Positions 44,070 through 53,198 of a DNA stretch of 64,000 nt are shown here, piece by piece (the first letter of the stretch is position 1; each line of letters begins with the position of its first letter). This DNA comes from Salinisphaera sp. LB1. GTDB taxonomy: Bacteria; Pseudomonadota; Gammaproteobacteria; Nevskiales; Salinisphaeraceae. The notes under the pieces are model-generated. The model was not told the origin of the DNA. It saw only the letters and a list, made by a program, of their open reading frames with translations, and searched no databases. Location: NCBI RefSeq assembly GCF_003177035.1, contig NZ_CP029488.1, positions 2,108,001 to 2,172,000 of the forward strand, given 5' to 3'. The position numbers were made by a program, and so were the translations under genes.

Positions 44070-45970
44070 ATACGCGCAAGATTGCATTCGTCGCCGCGAT
44101 TGCCCTGGCGGGCCTGGCGCCGCTGGCGGCCCAGGCCCGGGTTCAGGCGCAGCCCCAGCCCCAGCCTCCGTCCGGCAACGCGACGTCGCCGCAGGTCAAC
44201 TACAAGATCATCAAGCAGCACGTGGCGTTGAAGATTGCCAAGGACGGCAGCTACACGAAGACCGTCTCGCGAGTCATACAGCCCTTGACTCTGTCGGGCG
44301 TCGAGCATGTCTCGCAGATGCAGATCAGCTATCCGGCCAATTTCGCTGCGGTGAAAATCCTCAAGGCCTATACCCAGACCGCCGGCGGCAAGCACATCAA
44401 CGTTGCTTCCTCGGCGATTTTCACCCAATCCACGCCCAGCGCCCTGCATGCCCCTTTTCTCAGCGACGGCACGATCAAGAACGTCGTGTTTCCGAGTGTC
44501 GCGCCCGGGGCGACCATTCATTTGAAATATGTGGAGCATTTCAAGCACGCCTATCTTCCGGGCGTTTATGCGGTGGCGGCCAAACTCGCCCCCAACGTGC
44601 CGGTCAAGTCGGCCAGCGTGAGCGTGACCGCACCGAAGTCGATGGCGCTTCATATTCACGCCCGGGGGACATGGTCCAAGCACAGGCGCCACGACAACGG
44701 GACGACTACGTTGAGTGCCGCGTCGAGCTGGTCGCATGTCGATTTTCCGCCGGAGGACACCGCCGCGCTGACCCAGTATGCGCCCATGGTTGTGATCGGC
44801 ACGGCGGCCGATTGGAAGGACGTGGCCCAGGCCTACGACCGTTTGACCGCGAAATCGCGGCAGTTGACGCCGGCCATTCGCCAGACCGCGACCCGGGCGG
44901 CGAACGGCGCGCACGGCAAACAGGCCGTGTCACATATCTACCGCTGGCTGCAAAAACACGTCCAGGTCGTGAACGTCGATTACCACGAAGCCGGCTACCA
45001 ACCACCGTCGGCGGCCAGTACGCTGGCGCGCGGTATGGGCGACAGTAATGCCAGCGCCAATCTGTTATGCAGCCTGCTGCAGGCCGAGGGTATCAAGGCC
45101 GAGCCGGCCCTGATTTCGACCGCGCATCGCTTCGTCACGTATCCCGGCGCCGATGCGTTTGCCTTTAACCATGTGTTGGTGTACGTCCCGAAATATCATC
45201 TGTATCTCGATACCAGCGAGCGCTATGCGGGGATCAAGGCACTGCCGCTGAAGGACGCCGGGCGGCCGGTGCTGCTCGCCGGCCCCGCCGACACCTTGAC
45301 GCACACCCCGGCACCCGCGCGCGGTGACGTGGAATACCGCGAAGTGCAGAACATGACGTTAAACACGGCGGGCGTGATCCGCAGTGACAGCCGGGTCACC
45401 GCTTCGGGCTGGGGCGGCATCGCCTTGCGCAAGAATTTGCTCGGCGACAAGAGCGGCGCCCATCTGCAGAATGCTGTGCAAACCAGTTACTACGGTAGCG
45501 GGCACACCGGAACCATCAAGATCACGGATATCTCGCATCGATACAACCTGAATCGACCGCTGAGCCTGCGGATGCATTGGCGCAATAACGATGCCGTCAT
45601 GCCGGGACAACGCATGGCGCTGGTCTTGCCGAACCCCGGCCGGATAGCCCGCGAAATGTCGTCTTTCATCGGCCAGAAGACGCGCCATTATCCGAGCGTT
45701 CTCAAGCCCGGGACGATAGTAGACGTGGTGCACTTGCACCTGCCCGCGGGGATGCATCCGGTCGGTCTTCCCGAGAACGAAACCTTCAAGGCGCCGTTCG
45801 GCCGCTACCATGTGAGCTATCACTACGCCAACGGTACGTTGGATGTCACGCGTCGGCTGCAACTGACCCGGTTTATCGTCACCCCGAAGAACTATCCGAA
45901 GCTGCATCAGTTGGCGCAGATGGCCGTGAACGCATCGCGCAAGGGGTTTTTGCTGGCGCAATCAAGCTGA
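44066..45970 (+). CDS. DUF3857/transglutaminase-like paralogue lacking the catalytic Cys
   Basis: A 634-residue paralogue of the upstream gene with its own signal peptide (IAFVAAIALAGLAPLAAQA) and a Gln/Pro-rich linker. The segment aligned with GDCKA reads MGDSNASANLLCSLLQ, so the catalytic Cys is Ser327. The His (His369, FNHVLVYVP) and Asp (Asp382, YLDTS) are kept. This looks like a pseudoenzyme or an altered nucleophile enzyme that may regulate or pair with the active copy. Translation is coupled by the 4-bp overlap at 44066-44069. Confidence 0.83.
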   Translation: MNTRKIAFVAAIALAGLAPLAAQARVQAQPQPQPPSGNATSPQVNYKIIKQHVALKIAKDGSYTKTVSRVIQPLTLSGVEHVSQMQISYPANFAAVKILKAYTQTAGGKHINVASSAIFTQSTPSALHAPFLSDGTIKNVVFPSVAPGATIHLKYVEHFKHAYLPGVYAVAAKLAPNVPVKSASVSVTAPKSMALHIHARGTWSKHRRHDNGTTTLSAASSWSHVDFPPEDTAALTQYAPMVVIGTAADWKDVAQAYDRLTAKSRQLTPAIRQTATRAANGAHGKQAVSHIYRWLQKHVQVVNVDYHEAGYQPPSAASTLARGMGDSNASANLLCSLLQAEGIKAEPALISTAHRFVTYPGADAFAFNHVLVYVPKYHLYLDTSERYAGIKALPLKDAGRPVLLAGPADTLTHTPAPARGDVEYREVQNMTLNTAGVIRSDSRVTASGWGGIALRKNLLGDKSGAHLQNAVQTSYYGSGHTGTIKITDISHRYNLNRPLSLRMHWRNNDAVMPGQRMALVLPNPGRIAREMSSFIGQKTRHYPSVLKPGTIVDVVHLHLPAGMHPVGLPENETFKAPFGRYHVSYHYANGTLDVTRRLQLTRFIVTPKNYPKLHQLAQMAVNASRKGFLLAQSS

Positions 45971-46189
45971 CCCGTCAAAGCAGCCGCCGACGCCGGGCAG
46001 GGTCGGCGATCGCGCCGCCAGAGCATTCCGGCCGGCCCTGAACGCCGGCCCCGCGGCGATGCCCGGACGGGGTCGGCATCGGTGCTGGGCCCGTCGGCAA
46101 TGCACGTTGCGGTCAGTACTTGAAACGCCACATCGCGCATGGGGCAAGACCCGATGCCGTGGCGCCCAGTGCCGAAAACCACGGTTTAT

Positions 46190-47011
46190 TTATGCGCCCG
46201 TAGCCACCGGCCGTGACGGGTCGCTGCTCCAGGCGCTCCACGAGCCCGGGTATAGACGCGGCAATGGCCGGCCCAGCACCGCACAGGCCAGGATAATCTG
46301 GCAGGCGCTGATGCCCGAGCCGCAGTAGCTGATGACGGCCTCGCCTTGCGGCAGTGCCTGCGCCAGTTCGGCCGACGAGAGGAAGCGGGCGTGGGCGTCC
46401 ACCAGCGATCCGGCCGGTATATTCCGGGCGCCGGGGATATGGCCGGCGGCGGGGTCGATCGGCTCGTGCTCGCCGCGAAAGCGCTCGCCGGGCCGGGCGT
46501 CCAGCAGCAGGGCGTCGCCGCGCGCGACGTCCTCGGCCGTGGCGATCAGGTCGTCGTCGAAAGCCGGCTGCCAGTCGCTGGGGTTCGGTTCGGGCCATGC
46601 GCTTTCGACGGGGTAGCCACCGTCGCACCATGCGGGCCAGCCACCATCGAGTACATGCACCGACGGGTGCCCGGCCCAGACCAGCATCCACCAGGCGCGT
46701 GCCGCCGCGAGCGCACCGCCCATGTCGTCGTAGGCCACGACGTGGCACTGCGGCGTAATGCCCCAGGCCCGCAGTTGCTCGGCAAACCGCGCGTGGCTCG
46801 GCAGTGGATGGCGGCCGCCTTGCGTGGAGGGTGGCGCGGACAATTCGCGGTCCATGTCGGCATGACGTGCGCCCGGCACGTGGCCTTCCTGCCAGAGCGC
46901 TCTCCCGGCCTCGGCATCCTGCAGGCGTGCCCGCGCATCGAGCACGACGATATCGCGACCCTCAGCCAGCCAGCCGGCCAATGTTCCGGCATCAATCAAT
47001 ATGTCTTCCAT
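46190..47011 (-). CDS. tandem-rhodanese sulfurtransferase (3-mercaptopyruvate/thiosulfate sulfurtransferase)
   Basis: A 273-residue protein with two rhodanese domains. The first (LIDAGTLAGWLAEGRDIVVL to about 140) is the inactive structural half; the second has the catalytic loop SYCGSGISACQIILA near residue 233, with CGSGIS close to the CGSGVTA of SseA-type enzymes. VHVLDGGWPAWCDGGYPVE is the linker signature. It transfers sulfur from mercaptopyruvate or thiosulfate to cyanide or thiols. ATG 47011 was chosen as first residue of the conserved domain; the upstream frame lacks similarity. Confidence 0.88.
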   Translation of the reverse strand: MEDILIDAGTLAGWLAEGRDIVVLDARARLQDAEAGRALWQEGHVPGARHADMDRELSAPPSTQGGRHPLPSHARFAEQLRAWGITPQCHVVAYDDMGGALAAARAWWMLVWAGHPSVHVLDGGWPAWCDGGYPVESAWPEPNPSDWQPAFDDDLIATAEDVARGDALLLDARPGERFRGEHEPIDPAAGHIPGARNIPAGSLVDAHARFLSSAELAQALPQGEAVISYCGSGISACQIILACAVLGRPLPRLYPGSWSAWSSDPSRPVATGA

Positions 47012-47564
47012 GGTTCGTTCCGGCAGGGCTCGAAGTGGGTGACCTTCAGAGCGTGCCAGTGGTCCGGCCGGCGTGCCAGTAGCCGCCTGTGTGTACGCCC
47101 GCCGGCCGAACGCAATCCCCGAATTTGGATTGGTGGTGTCTTGCGCGTAACGGGCGCGGGGTGCGGGGTGAAATAAAAAAAATTTAATACAATAGGTTGC
47201 AGTGCATCTCGGTCCCGATCGATCGCTTTGGTCAATCGGCGAGCGCGTGTTTTCGAACGGCCGGGCCGGACGATGCCAAGAGCTCGAGATCAGCCCGCTG
47301 CGCGAATGTCGTAAGCAGTTTGGTGGCGGCCCGGTGTCGCTCCATTTCGCTTGTTGGCGAATCCGTAATGCCTGGGCGGTTAACCACATTCATGGCGAAG
47401 CGTTTTACGATCATACCCGCGCCGGCATAAGTTCTGACAGGCGAATTCGCCGAGGCCGTTGAAAGGCCTCGGCGTGTTCAGTGCGGCTCACGCAATGCGT
47501 GGACGAGTGGCAGCTATCGGAGCAACGCCCCGGTATCGTTCCGAGGCGATTGCTTCGCGACATG
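47012..47564. other. 553-bp intergenic stretch with a strong hairpin
   Basis: GCCGAGGCC (47449-47457) and GGCCTCGGC (47465-47473) form a perfect 9-bp stem with a 7-nt loop about 90 bp past the permease stop. It lacks a clear U-tract, so termination is possible but not certain. An AT-rich run at 47168-47196 may be the promoter of the sulfurtransferase. No gene was recognised. Confidence 0.5.
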
Positions 47565-49151
47565 TCATGTCATTTCTTGTGCCGAATATTCGGGCAGTGA
47601 AGCATGTGGCAGGCGGGCCCAGTAAACGGCCCAGTAGTAGGTGATAAGCGCCACTATGGCGATCGCGACTTGATCCCACGGGCTGGCCAGCGTGTGTGAG
47701 CCGCCAAAACTGCCCAATGCCGAAATGACCATTATGAGAACGTAATAGAAGACCAACCAGAGCGATGACCGCAGCTGTTCGGCGAAACCGGTACGTGTTG
47801 CGGCAAGATGCTTGCCGAAGACCAGATAAACGATAAAGACCAAAACCTGGACGCCCAGTAGCCATGAAATGGTCTGCCAGCCCGCCCAATACAGAATCAG
47901 CGAAGCGATGACGAATGCCAATGGGCTGACGACGCCGAGCCCTTTCAGGAAGAACGGGCGGTGCATGTCAGGATTGCTCAGGCGTAGAGCGTGAGCTGAA
48001 ATCGGGGCCAGGGCGTAGCTGAAGATCAGCGCTGAAGAGACCACGCTGATCAGCGCATCCCACGATGGGAAAGGCAGTGTCCAAAAGATCGACAAGAAGA
48101 ATGTCAGCCATAGCGCCGGTCGAGGGATGCCCGTGCGTTTATCCACTTTGCCGAAAAACTGGAAGAACGTCCCGGTACTCGACCAGCCGTAGATCACCCG
48201 TGGCGTGGTTGACATGTAGATATTACCGGTACCGCCGGGCGAGATGACGGCATCCACGGTTACCAATACGGCCAGCCAAACGAAACCGAGCGATATGGCG
48301 ATGTCGTAGTACGGAAGATTAAAAACTTGGCCGACTTTGGACCACCCATCGTTGGCAACGATGTGGGTGGGGACACCGCCCACGAAAGCAAACTGAAGCA
48401 AAATATAGATTATCGTCGAAGCCACTGTTGTGCCGATCAGTGCCAGTGGCAGGTTACGCTGCGGCCGGCGGACTTCGCCGGCCAATGCCATGAGCGGCGT
48501 CAAGCCGAGATAAGCGAACATGACGCCGCCGGTCGCCACTGCTGAGGTTATACCGCTTACTCCGTTGGGCGCGAAGCCGCGTACATCGAAATTGGCGCCT
48601 TTGAGTTGGCTTAGCAGGCACACGATCACCAGCGTCGGCACGATGAATTTAAACCAGGTGATGATCGTGTTGGATTTTGCGAAAACGCCGATACTCCAGT
48701 AATTCAGCAGGAAGAAGACGACGAATAACAGGAGCTGAATGAACCAGCCGAGTACGGTGGGTGAATCGCTGCCGGCTTGAGTCAAGGCGGGCCACCACCC
48801 CGATGCGTATTGGCGAACGGCCAGGACCTCGATGGCAATGAGGCTGGAGAATGCGATCACAGTAATGAACGACACCATGCCGCTGACAAGCGGACCGTGC
48901 GTGTAATAGGGGTAACGTACCAGGCCACCGGCTTGCGGCAGCGCTGCCCCCAGTTCCGCATAAACCAGTCCGAGCAGTAGCAAGGCGAAGCCGCCAATCA
49001 CCCATGACAGTGACCCGGCTGGCCCGGCGACCGCCGCCACCTTGCCGGCGGCGAACAGCCAACCGGAGCCGATGATCGAGCCAACCCCGACCAGAATCAG
49101 ATCGATCGCGGAAATTTGTCTTTTGAATTGTCCTTGGGCGGATGCCGTCAT
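47565..49151 (-). CDS. APC-superfamily amino acid permease of the hydroxyproline cluster
   Basis: A 528-residue transporter with about 12-13 hydrophobic segments. The N-terminal ISAIDLILVGVGSIIGSGWLF is the APC TM1 signature (the GSGxxx substrate site). AYLGLTPLMALAGEVRRPQRN is the TM6-like conserved segment. AGGAGGA precedes ATG 49151, and the gene lies 48 bp after the D-amino-acid dehydrogenase gene on the same strand. Position at the end of the hydroxyproline catabolic cluster suggests it imports hydroxyproline or proline-like compounds; that is inference. Confidence 0.87.
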   Translation of the reverse strand: MTASAQGQFKRQISAIDLILVGVGSIIGSGWLFAAGKVAAVAGPAGSLSWVIGGFALLLLGLVYAELGAALPQAGGLVRYPYYTHGPLVSGMVSFITVIAFSSLIAIEVLAVRQYASGWWPALTQAGSDSPTVLGWFIQLLLFVVFFLLNYWSIGVFAKSNTIITWFKFIVPTLVIVCLLSQLKGANFDVRGFAPNGVSGITSAVATGGVMFAYLGLTPLMALAGEVRRPQRNLPLALIGTTVASTIIYILLQFAFVGGVPTHIVANDGWSKVGQVFNLPYYDIAISLGFVWLAVLVTVDAVISPGGTGNIYMSTTPRVIYGWSSTGTFFQFFGKVDKRTGIPRPALWLTFFLSIFWTLPFPSWDALISVVSSALIFSYALAPISAHALRLSNPDMHRPFFLKGLGVVSPLAFVIASLILYWAGWQTISWLLGVQVLVFIVYLVFGKHLAATRTGFAEQLRSSLWLVFYYVLIMVISALGSFGGSHTLASPWDQVAIAIVALITYYWAVYWARLPHASLPEYSAQEMT

Positions 49152-49199
49152 TGGATTCCTCCTGAGTCGCGTGTTGGCGACAGATGGTAGAAAGATGGC

Positions 49200-50513
49200 T
49201 TACGCGAAACGCGCCAGACGATAAGGCGCGAAGTCGGGTAGAGCGCCGCCTCCGGCCCCCGGCGTTGACGATCGATTGCTGGCGGCCAACGAGGTGATCA
49301 TTTCCGCCGTCAAGGCCGCTTGGGTCAGCCCCAGGTGATGATGGCCGAAAGCCAGCAGTACCCGCCCATCCATGGCGTGATCGATGATCGGCAACGAGTC
49401 CGGCAGCGACGGCCGAAAGCCCATCCAGGGTGTCGCGTCTGTGGCGTCGAGCGGTTGTCGGAATAGCCGGTGGCTGAGGGTTTCCAGTTGCCAGGCCCTG
49501 GCCATGTTCGGCGGTCGGGTCAGGCCGGCGAATTCGACAGTCCCGGCCAGACGAAGGCCCTCGTTCATCGGGGTCATGATGAAACGACGTTCGAAAGAAG
49601 TAACGGAGAAGGGCAGTCGACCCGTTTCATGAGGCAGCATCAGGTGATAACCGCGCTCGGTATCCAACGGCACCCGTACGCCCGTTAGCGCCTTGACCAG
49701 TGGCGCGGAGTGCGCGCCACAGGCCACAAGTGCCTTTCGGGCCGTGAGAGTCCGCTGATCGGTGTGGAGTGCCACGCCGGAAGCGGTAACGTGTCCTGAT
49801 CGCACGTTTTCGCGGACGAATTCAACGCCTTCACGTCGTGCGGCGGTCACGAGGGCATCGACCAGTTGCATGGGATTGACACAGTGCCCGGTGGCAGGAA
49901 AAAACAGCGCACCACGAAGTTGGTCCGACAGCGCGGGTGCCTGACGTGCCAATGTGTCGGGCTCCCAAAAATCCACCGGCACATCGTTTGCCTGCATTCG
50001 AGCCTGCAGCGCCTGGATGGCGGCGCGCGAGTGTTCTTTTTCGAATACGAGAACGGAGCCGTTGTCGCGCAGAAGCGCGCTATCGCCGGTTGATGCCAGC
50101 AGGCGATGCCAGGCGGGCAGGCTATTCTGATTCAGAGCGCGCAGGCCGTTGACGCTGTTTTCAAAAGGGGCAGCGCGCAGATTCAAGAGCGCTTTGAGAA
50201 ACCATGGCATTGCCTTGGGTAGATAACGCCAATCCACACGCAACGGCCCGGTGGCATCCATCAGCAACTTGGGGAGCTGCACAAGGATTGAGGCGTCAGC
50301 GACCGGAAAGACTTGCTCGGTCGCCATGTGGCCGGCGTTACCATATGAAGCGCCATGGCCGGGGGCTTGGGAATCCAGCACCAGCACGCGATAGCCGGCG
50401 CGTTGCAGGTCCAGCGCGCAGGTAACACCGATAATACCGGCGCCAACGACGGTCAGATCGAAAGCAGGCGCGGGCTTGTTCGCGTCTCTCGCTGATTGGT
50501 TTGTGCTCGCCAT
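49200..50513 (-). CDS. FAD-dependent D-amino-acid (D-hydroxyproline) dehydrogenase
   Basis: A 437-residue DadA-like flavoprotein. FDLTVVGAGIIGVTCALDLQ near residue 20 binds FAD; GASYGNAGHMATEQVFPV is typical of the DadA/hydroxyproline dehydrogenase group; the C-terminal MGFRPSLPDSLPIID and FGHHHLGLTQAA complete the FAD site. In the hydroxyproline pathway it would oxidise cis-4-hydroxy-D-proline to 1-pyrroline-4-hydroxy-2-carboxylate, linking the epimerase and deaminase encoded upstream. The ATG at 50513 is preferred to a TTG three codons earlier. The operator-like palindrome at 50531 lies just before it. Confidence 0.88.
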   Translation of the reverse strand: MASTNQSARDANKPAPAFDLTVVGAGIIGVTCALDLQRAGYRVLVLDSQAPGHGASYGNAGHMATEQVFPVADASILVQLPKLLMDATGPLRVDWRYLPKAMPWFLKALLNLRAAPFENSVNGLRALNQNSLPAWHRLLASTGDSALLRDNGSVLVFEKEHSRAAIQALQARMQANDVPVDFWEPDTLARQAPALSDQLRGALFFPATGHCVNPMQLVDALVTAARREGVEFVRENVRSGHVTASGVALHTDQRTLTARKALVACGAHSAPLVKALTGVRVPLDTERGYHLMLPHETGRLPFSVTSFERRFIMTPMNEGLRLAGTVEFAGLTRPPNMARAWQLETLSHRLFRQPLDATDATPWMGFRPSLPDSLPIIDHAMDGRVLLAFGHHHLGLTQAALTAEMITSLAASNRSSTPGAGGGALPDFAPYRLARFA

Positions 50514-50530
50514 CTGCTGCAAATCGTAGA

Positions 50531-50547
50531 TTGTATAAAATATATAA
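50531..50547. promoter_or_regulatory. palindrome in the D-amino-acid dehydrogenase promoter
   Basis: TTGTATA (50531-50537), AAA, TATATAA (50541-50547) is a 7-3-7 inverted repeat with one mismatch, 17 bp upstream of the ATG. It shares ATTGTATAAAATATA with the epimerase-promoter palindrome at 55195, so the same regulator may bind both. Confidence 0.55.
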
Positions 50548-50763
50548 TGCGAAAGCTGTGCTAAGTTGTCGACATCGACTTAAGTCGGAGGTGGAGCCAG
50601 TTAATTGGTGAAAGACGGCGCGACTTCGGAGGTTGAAGGGCGGCGTGTGTCTACGTTTGCAAGCCGAGAGCGGCGGCCCGGGCGATTCATGCCGGTGCAG
50701 TCGTCCCCCTAAAGGCGCACCGCGGTAACGCGGGGAGCCAGCGCTTGCGAAGACGTTGCTGCA

Positions 50764-51426
50764 CTAGGCGGTCAGGACGGAGTTGTCTAGTACGGCGACA
50801 ATGCTTTCGCAGGCCTCGCGGATATGGGCCTCCAAGGCGGTAGCCGATTCGTCGATTCTGCCCTGACGTGCCAGCTCGATCAGGCCGCGATGTTCTCTTT
50901 CGGCCTTATCGATTTCTTTGGTGTATAGCAGCTGCATACGGATATAGCGATCTGCCTTGGTGTTCAGCTGCGAGATGATCGTCATCGATTCCGGTAGATC
51001 CGCGGACTGATACAGCGTGCGATGAAAGGCCCAGTTGTATTCACTCCAAGTACCGATACGACTACCGGAGTCCAGAGCGGCGTCATACTCATCGAGGATT
51101 TGCTCGGCGCGAGCAAAATCCTCGGCGGCCATGCGCGGGATCGAATGCTTGAAGACATAGCATTCCAGCATGACTCGAAGATCAAAGAGTTCACGAATCG
51201 TGGTTGTGGAAAGCTCGGTCGTGAAGGCGCCGCGATGGGGGTGGAAGGCGACCAGCCCCTCGGCTTCCAGAGTCAGCAGCGCTTCTCGTACCGGGATGCG
51301 ACTGACTTCGTAATCCCGAGCCAGCGCATCCTGGCGCAATTGCGTGCCGCCCTTGAATTCGCCGCCGAGAATCCGTTCGCGCAAATCATCGGCGACATGT
51401 TGGGCACGGGTCTTGAAGCGGCTCAA
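50764..51426 (-). CDS. GntR-family (FCD) regulator of the hydroxyproline cluster
   Basis: A 220-residue regulator. The winged helix is QLRQDALARDYEVSRIPVRE then ALLTLEAEGLV (about 30-62). The C-terminal FCD effector domain has ELFDLRVMLECYVF, EYNWAFHRTLYQSAD and EREHRGLIELARQGR, with the His/Asp-type metal or acid ligand sites of the family. The start is a TTG at 51426 with AGAAGAG upstream; no in-frame ATG fits. It sits inside the cluster between the semialdehyde dehydrogenase and dehydrogenase genes, and a 25-bp palindrome lies in its own promoter, so autoregulation is likely. Confidence 0.88.
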   Translation of the reverse strand: MSRFKTRAQHVADDLRERILGGEFKGGTQLRQDALARDYEVSRIPVREALLTLEAEGLVAFHPHRGAFTTELSTTTIRELFDLRVMLECYVFKHSIPRMAAEDFARAEQILDEYDAALDSGSRIGTWSEYNWAFHRTLYQSADLPESMTIISQLNTKADRYIRMQLLYTKEIDKAEREHRGLIELARQGRIDESATALEAHIREACESIVAVLDNSVLTA

Positions 51427-51452
51427 GCGGCAATCTCTTCTAAGGTTATTTT

Positions 51453-51477
51453 GGATATTTTATGCAATAAAAAATCC
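51453..51477. promoter_or_regulatory. 25-bp palindrome in GntR gene promoter
   Basis: GGATATTTTAT (51453-51463), GCA, ATAAAAAATCC (51467-51477) is an 11-3-11 inverted repeat with one mismatch, 26 bp upstream of the regulator start. Its core TTGCATAAAATAT resembles the ATTGTATAAAATAT element at 50530 and 55195. Probably the autoregulatory operator. Confidence 0.6.
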
Positions 51478-51543
51478 AGACGCCATGCGTGCGTTGCACC
51501 GCTTGGAACCCGACCGGGATATCGGCCGGGCTCGACAGGCGCG

Positions 51544-53121
51544 TCAGGCTTGGTACTGGCCGTCGACCAGGCGTGGATGTGCTTCCGGGTTGTCGTGCCG
51601 TAAGGCACGAGGCAGCAGCTCGTTCGGGAGATTCTGGTAACAGACCGGTCGTAGAAATCGAACGATCGCCGCCGTGCCAACCGATGTGGTGCGAGCGTCA
51701 GTGGTCGCCGGAAACGGGCCGCCGTGCACCATGGCATCGCACACTTCGACCCCGGTGGGCCAGCCGTTGGCCAGGATGCGCCCGGCCTTGTCTTCGAGTA
51801 TCGGCATGAGGGACTGCGCCAACGGGATGTCCCGATCTTCCAATTGGAGCGTCACGGTCAGCTGGCCTTCCAGCCGTCTTGCCACACGATGCATTTCGTC
51901 GATATCGGCGCACGCGACGATCAGTGATGATGCCCCGAAAATTTCGTTCTGAAGTGTCTCGTCGGCGAGAAAGTCGCCGGCGGTGGTGGTAAACAGGCCG
52001 CTCTGACAGTCGTTTGGCCCGATGCCGGTCTGGCCTCGGGCAATCTCTGTCACGCGCTCGTGATTGGCAAGCGCGCTGACGCTTTGACGATACGCGTCGG
52101 AAATTCCGGGCGTGAGCATGGTCTGTGCATCGCTGCGCCCGATTGCTGCTTGCGCTGCGCCGATAAAGGCATCGAGTCCGGGGCCTTCCAGGGCGATGAC
52201 AAGCCCCGGGTTGGTACAGAACTGACCGGCGCCCATACTGAGCGACGCAACAAACGTCTCGCCCAAATCGGCGCCGCGGGTTTCCACAGCGGACGGCAGT
52301 GCGAACACCGGATTGATCGAGCTCATCTCCGCATAGACAGGGATCGGCACCGGACGTGACTGTGCGGCCTGCCACAGCGCCAATCCACCTCGCCGCGATC
52401 CGGTGAAGCCGACGGCGGCGATACGCGGATCCATCACCAATGCATGGCCGATTGCCGTGTCGCTATCGTAGAGCAGCGAAAACACGCCCTCGGGCAGGTT
52501 GCAGTGATCGACGGCGGTCTGGATGGCCCGACCTACGAGTTCGCTGGTTCCGGGGTGCGCGTTGTGTACCTTGACAATGACCGGGCAGCCGGCCGCCAGG
52601 GCCGATGCGGTATCGCCCCCGGCGACCGAAAAGGCGAGAGGGAAGTTACTGGCGCCGAACACGGCCACCGGGCCCAGCGCGATCTTGCGTTGGCGCAAGT
52701 CCGCGCGCGGCATCGGTTCTCGCTCGGGTAGCGCCGGATCAACCCGAACATCGAGCCACTCGCCCTTGCGCACTACGCGAGCGAACATGCGTAGCTGGCC
52801 ACAGGTGCGGTCGCATTCGCCGCGGATACGAGCCTCTGGTAAGCCCGATTCGGCCGTGGCGCGAGTCACCAGTTGATTGCCAAGGCCTTCGATTTCATCG
52901 GCGATGACTTCCAGGAAAGTGGCCCGATCGGCCGGCGCCGTGTCCCGGAAATCGTCGGCGGCCGCCTGCGCAAGGGCGCAAGCCCTGTCGAGGTCTTCGG
53001 CGCTGCTGGCGTGCCAAAGCGTATCGAGCGGTTGATTGTGCTTCGGGTCGATTGCCTGAATAGCCGGGCCGCTGCCTTTCACACGCTTTTGTCCAATGAG
53101 CATTTCGCCAGTCAAACGCAT
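51544..53121 (-). CDS. 2-oxoglutarate semialdehyde dehydrogenase (2,5-dioxovalerate dehydrogenase)
   Basis: A 525-residue NADP-type ALDH. VAVFGASNFPLAFSVAGGDT, KVHNAHPGTSELVGRAI, AVGFTGSRRGGLAL, the catalytic Glu in VYAEMSSINPVFALPSA and the catalytic Cys in MGAGQFCTNPGLVIAL match the alpha-ketoglutaric semialdehyde dehydrogenases. It performs the last step of the hydroxyproline pathway, giving 2-oxoglutarate. ATG 53121 was preferred because GGGAG lies 9 nt before it; the ATG at 53130 would sit almost on that site. Spacing to the upstream deaminase gene is 77 bp, same strand. Confidence 0.9.
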   Translation of the reverse strand: MRLTGEMLIGQKRVKGSGPAIQAIDPKHNQPLDTLWHASSAEDLDRACALAQAAADDFRDTAPADRATFLEVIADEIEGLGNQLVTRATAESGLPEARIRGECDRTCGQLRMFARVVRKGEWLDVRVDPALPEREPMPRADLRQRKIALGPVAVFGASNFPLAFSVAGGDTASALAAGCPVIVKVHNAHPGTSELVGRAIQTAVDHCNLPEGVFSLLYDSDTAIGHALVMDPRIAAVGFTGSRRGGLALWQAAQSRPVPIPVYAEMSSINPVFALPSAVETRGADLGETFVASLSMGAGQFCTNPGLVIALEGPGLDAFIGAAQAAIGRSDAQTMLTPGISDAYRQSVSALANHERVTEIARGQTGIGPNDCQSGLFTTTAGDFLADETLQNEIFGASSLIVACADIDEMHRVARRLEGQLTVTLQLEDRDIPLAQSLMPILEDKAGRILANGWPTGVEVCDAMVHGGPFPATTDARTTSVGTAAIVRFLRPVCYQNLPNELLPRALRHDNPEAHPRLVDGQYQA

Positions 53122-53198
53122 GAATTTCATCTCCCGATATTTGAGAAGAGCATTTCCGAACAGGTGTTCGGGTTTGGGGCTTCTGAAAATTTTGGATA

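Noticed and set aside
47449-47473. Rho-independent terminator of the permease gene
   Set aside because: The 9-bp stem is strong but no U-rich tract follows on either strand, so it is listed only as a hairpin.
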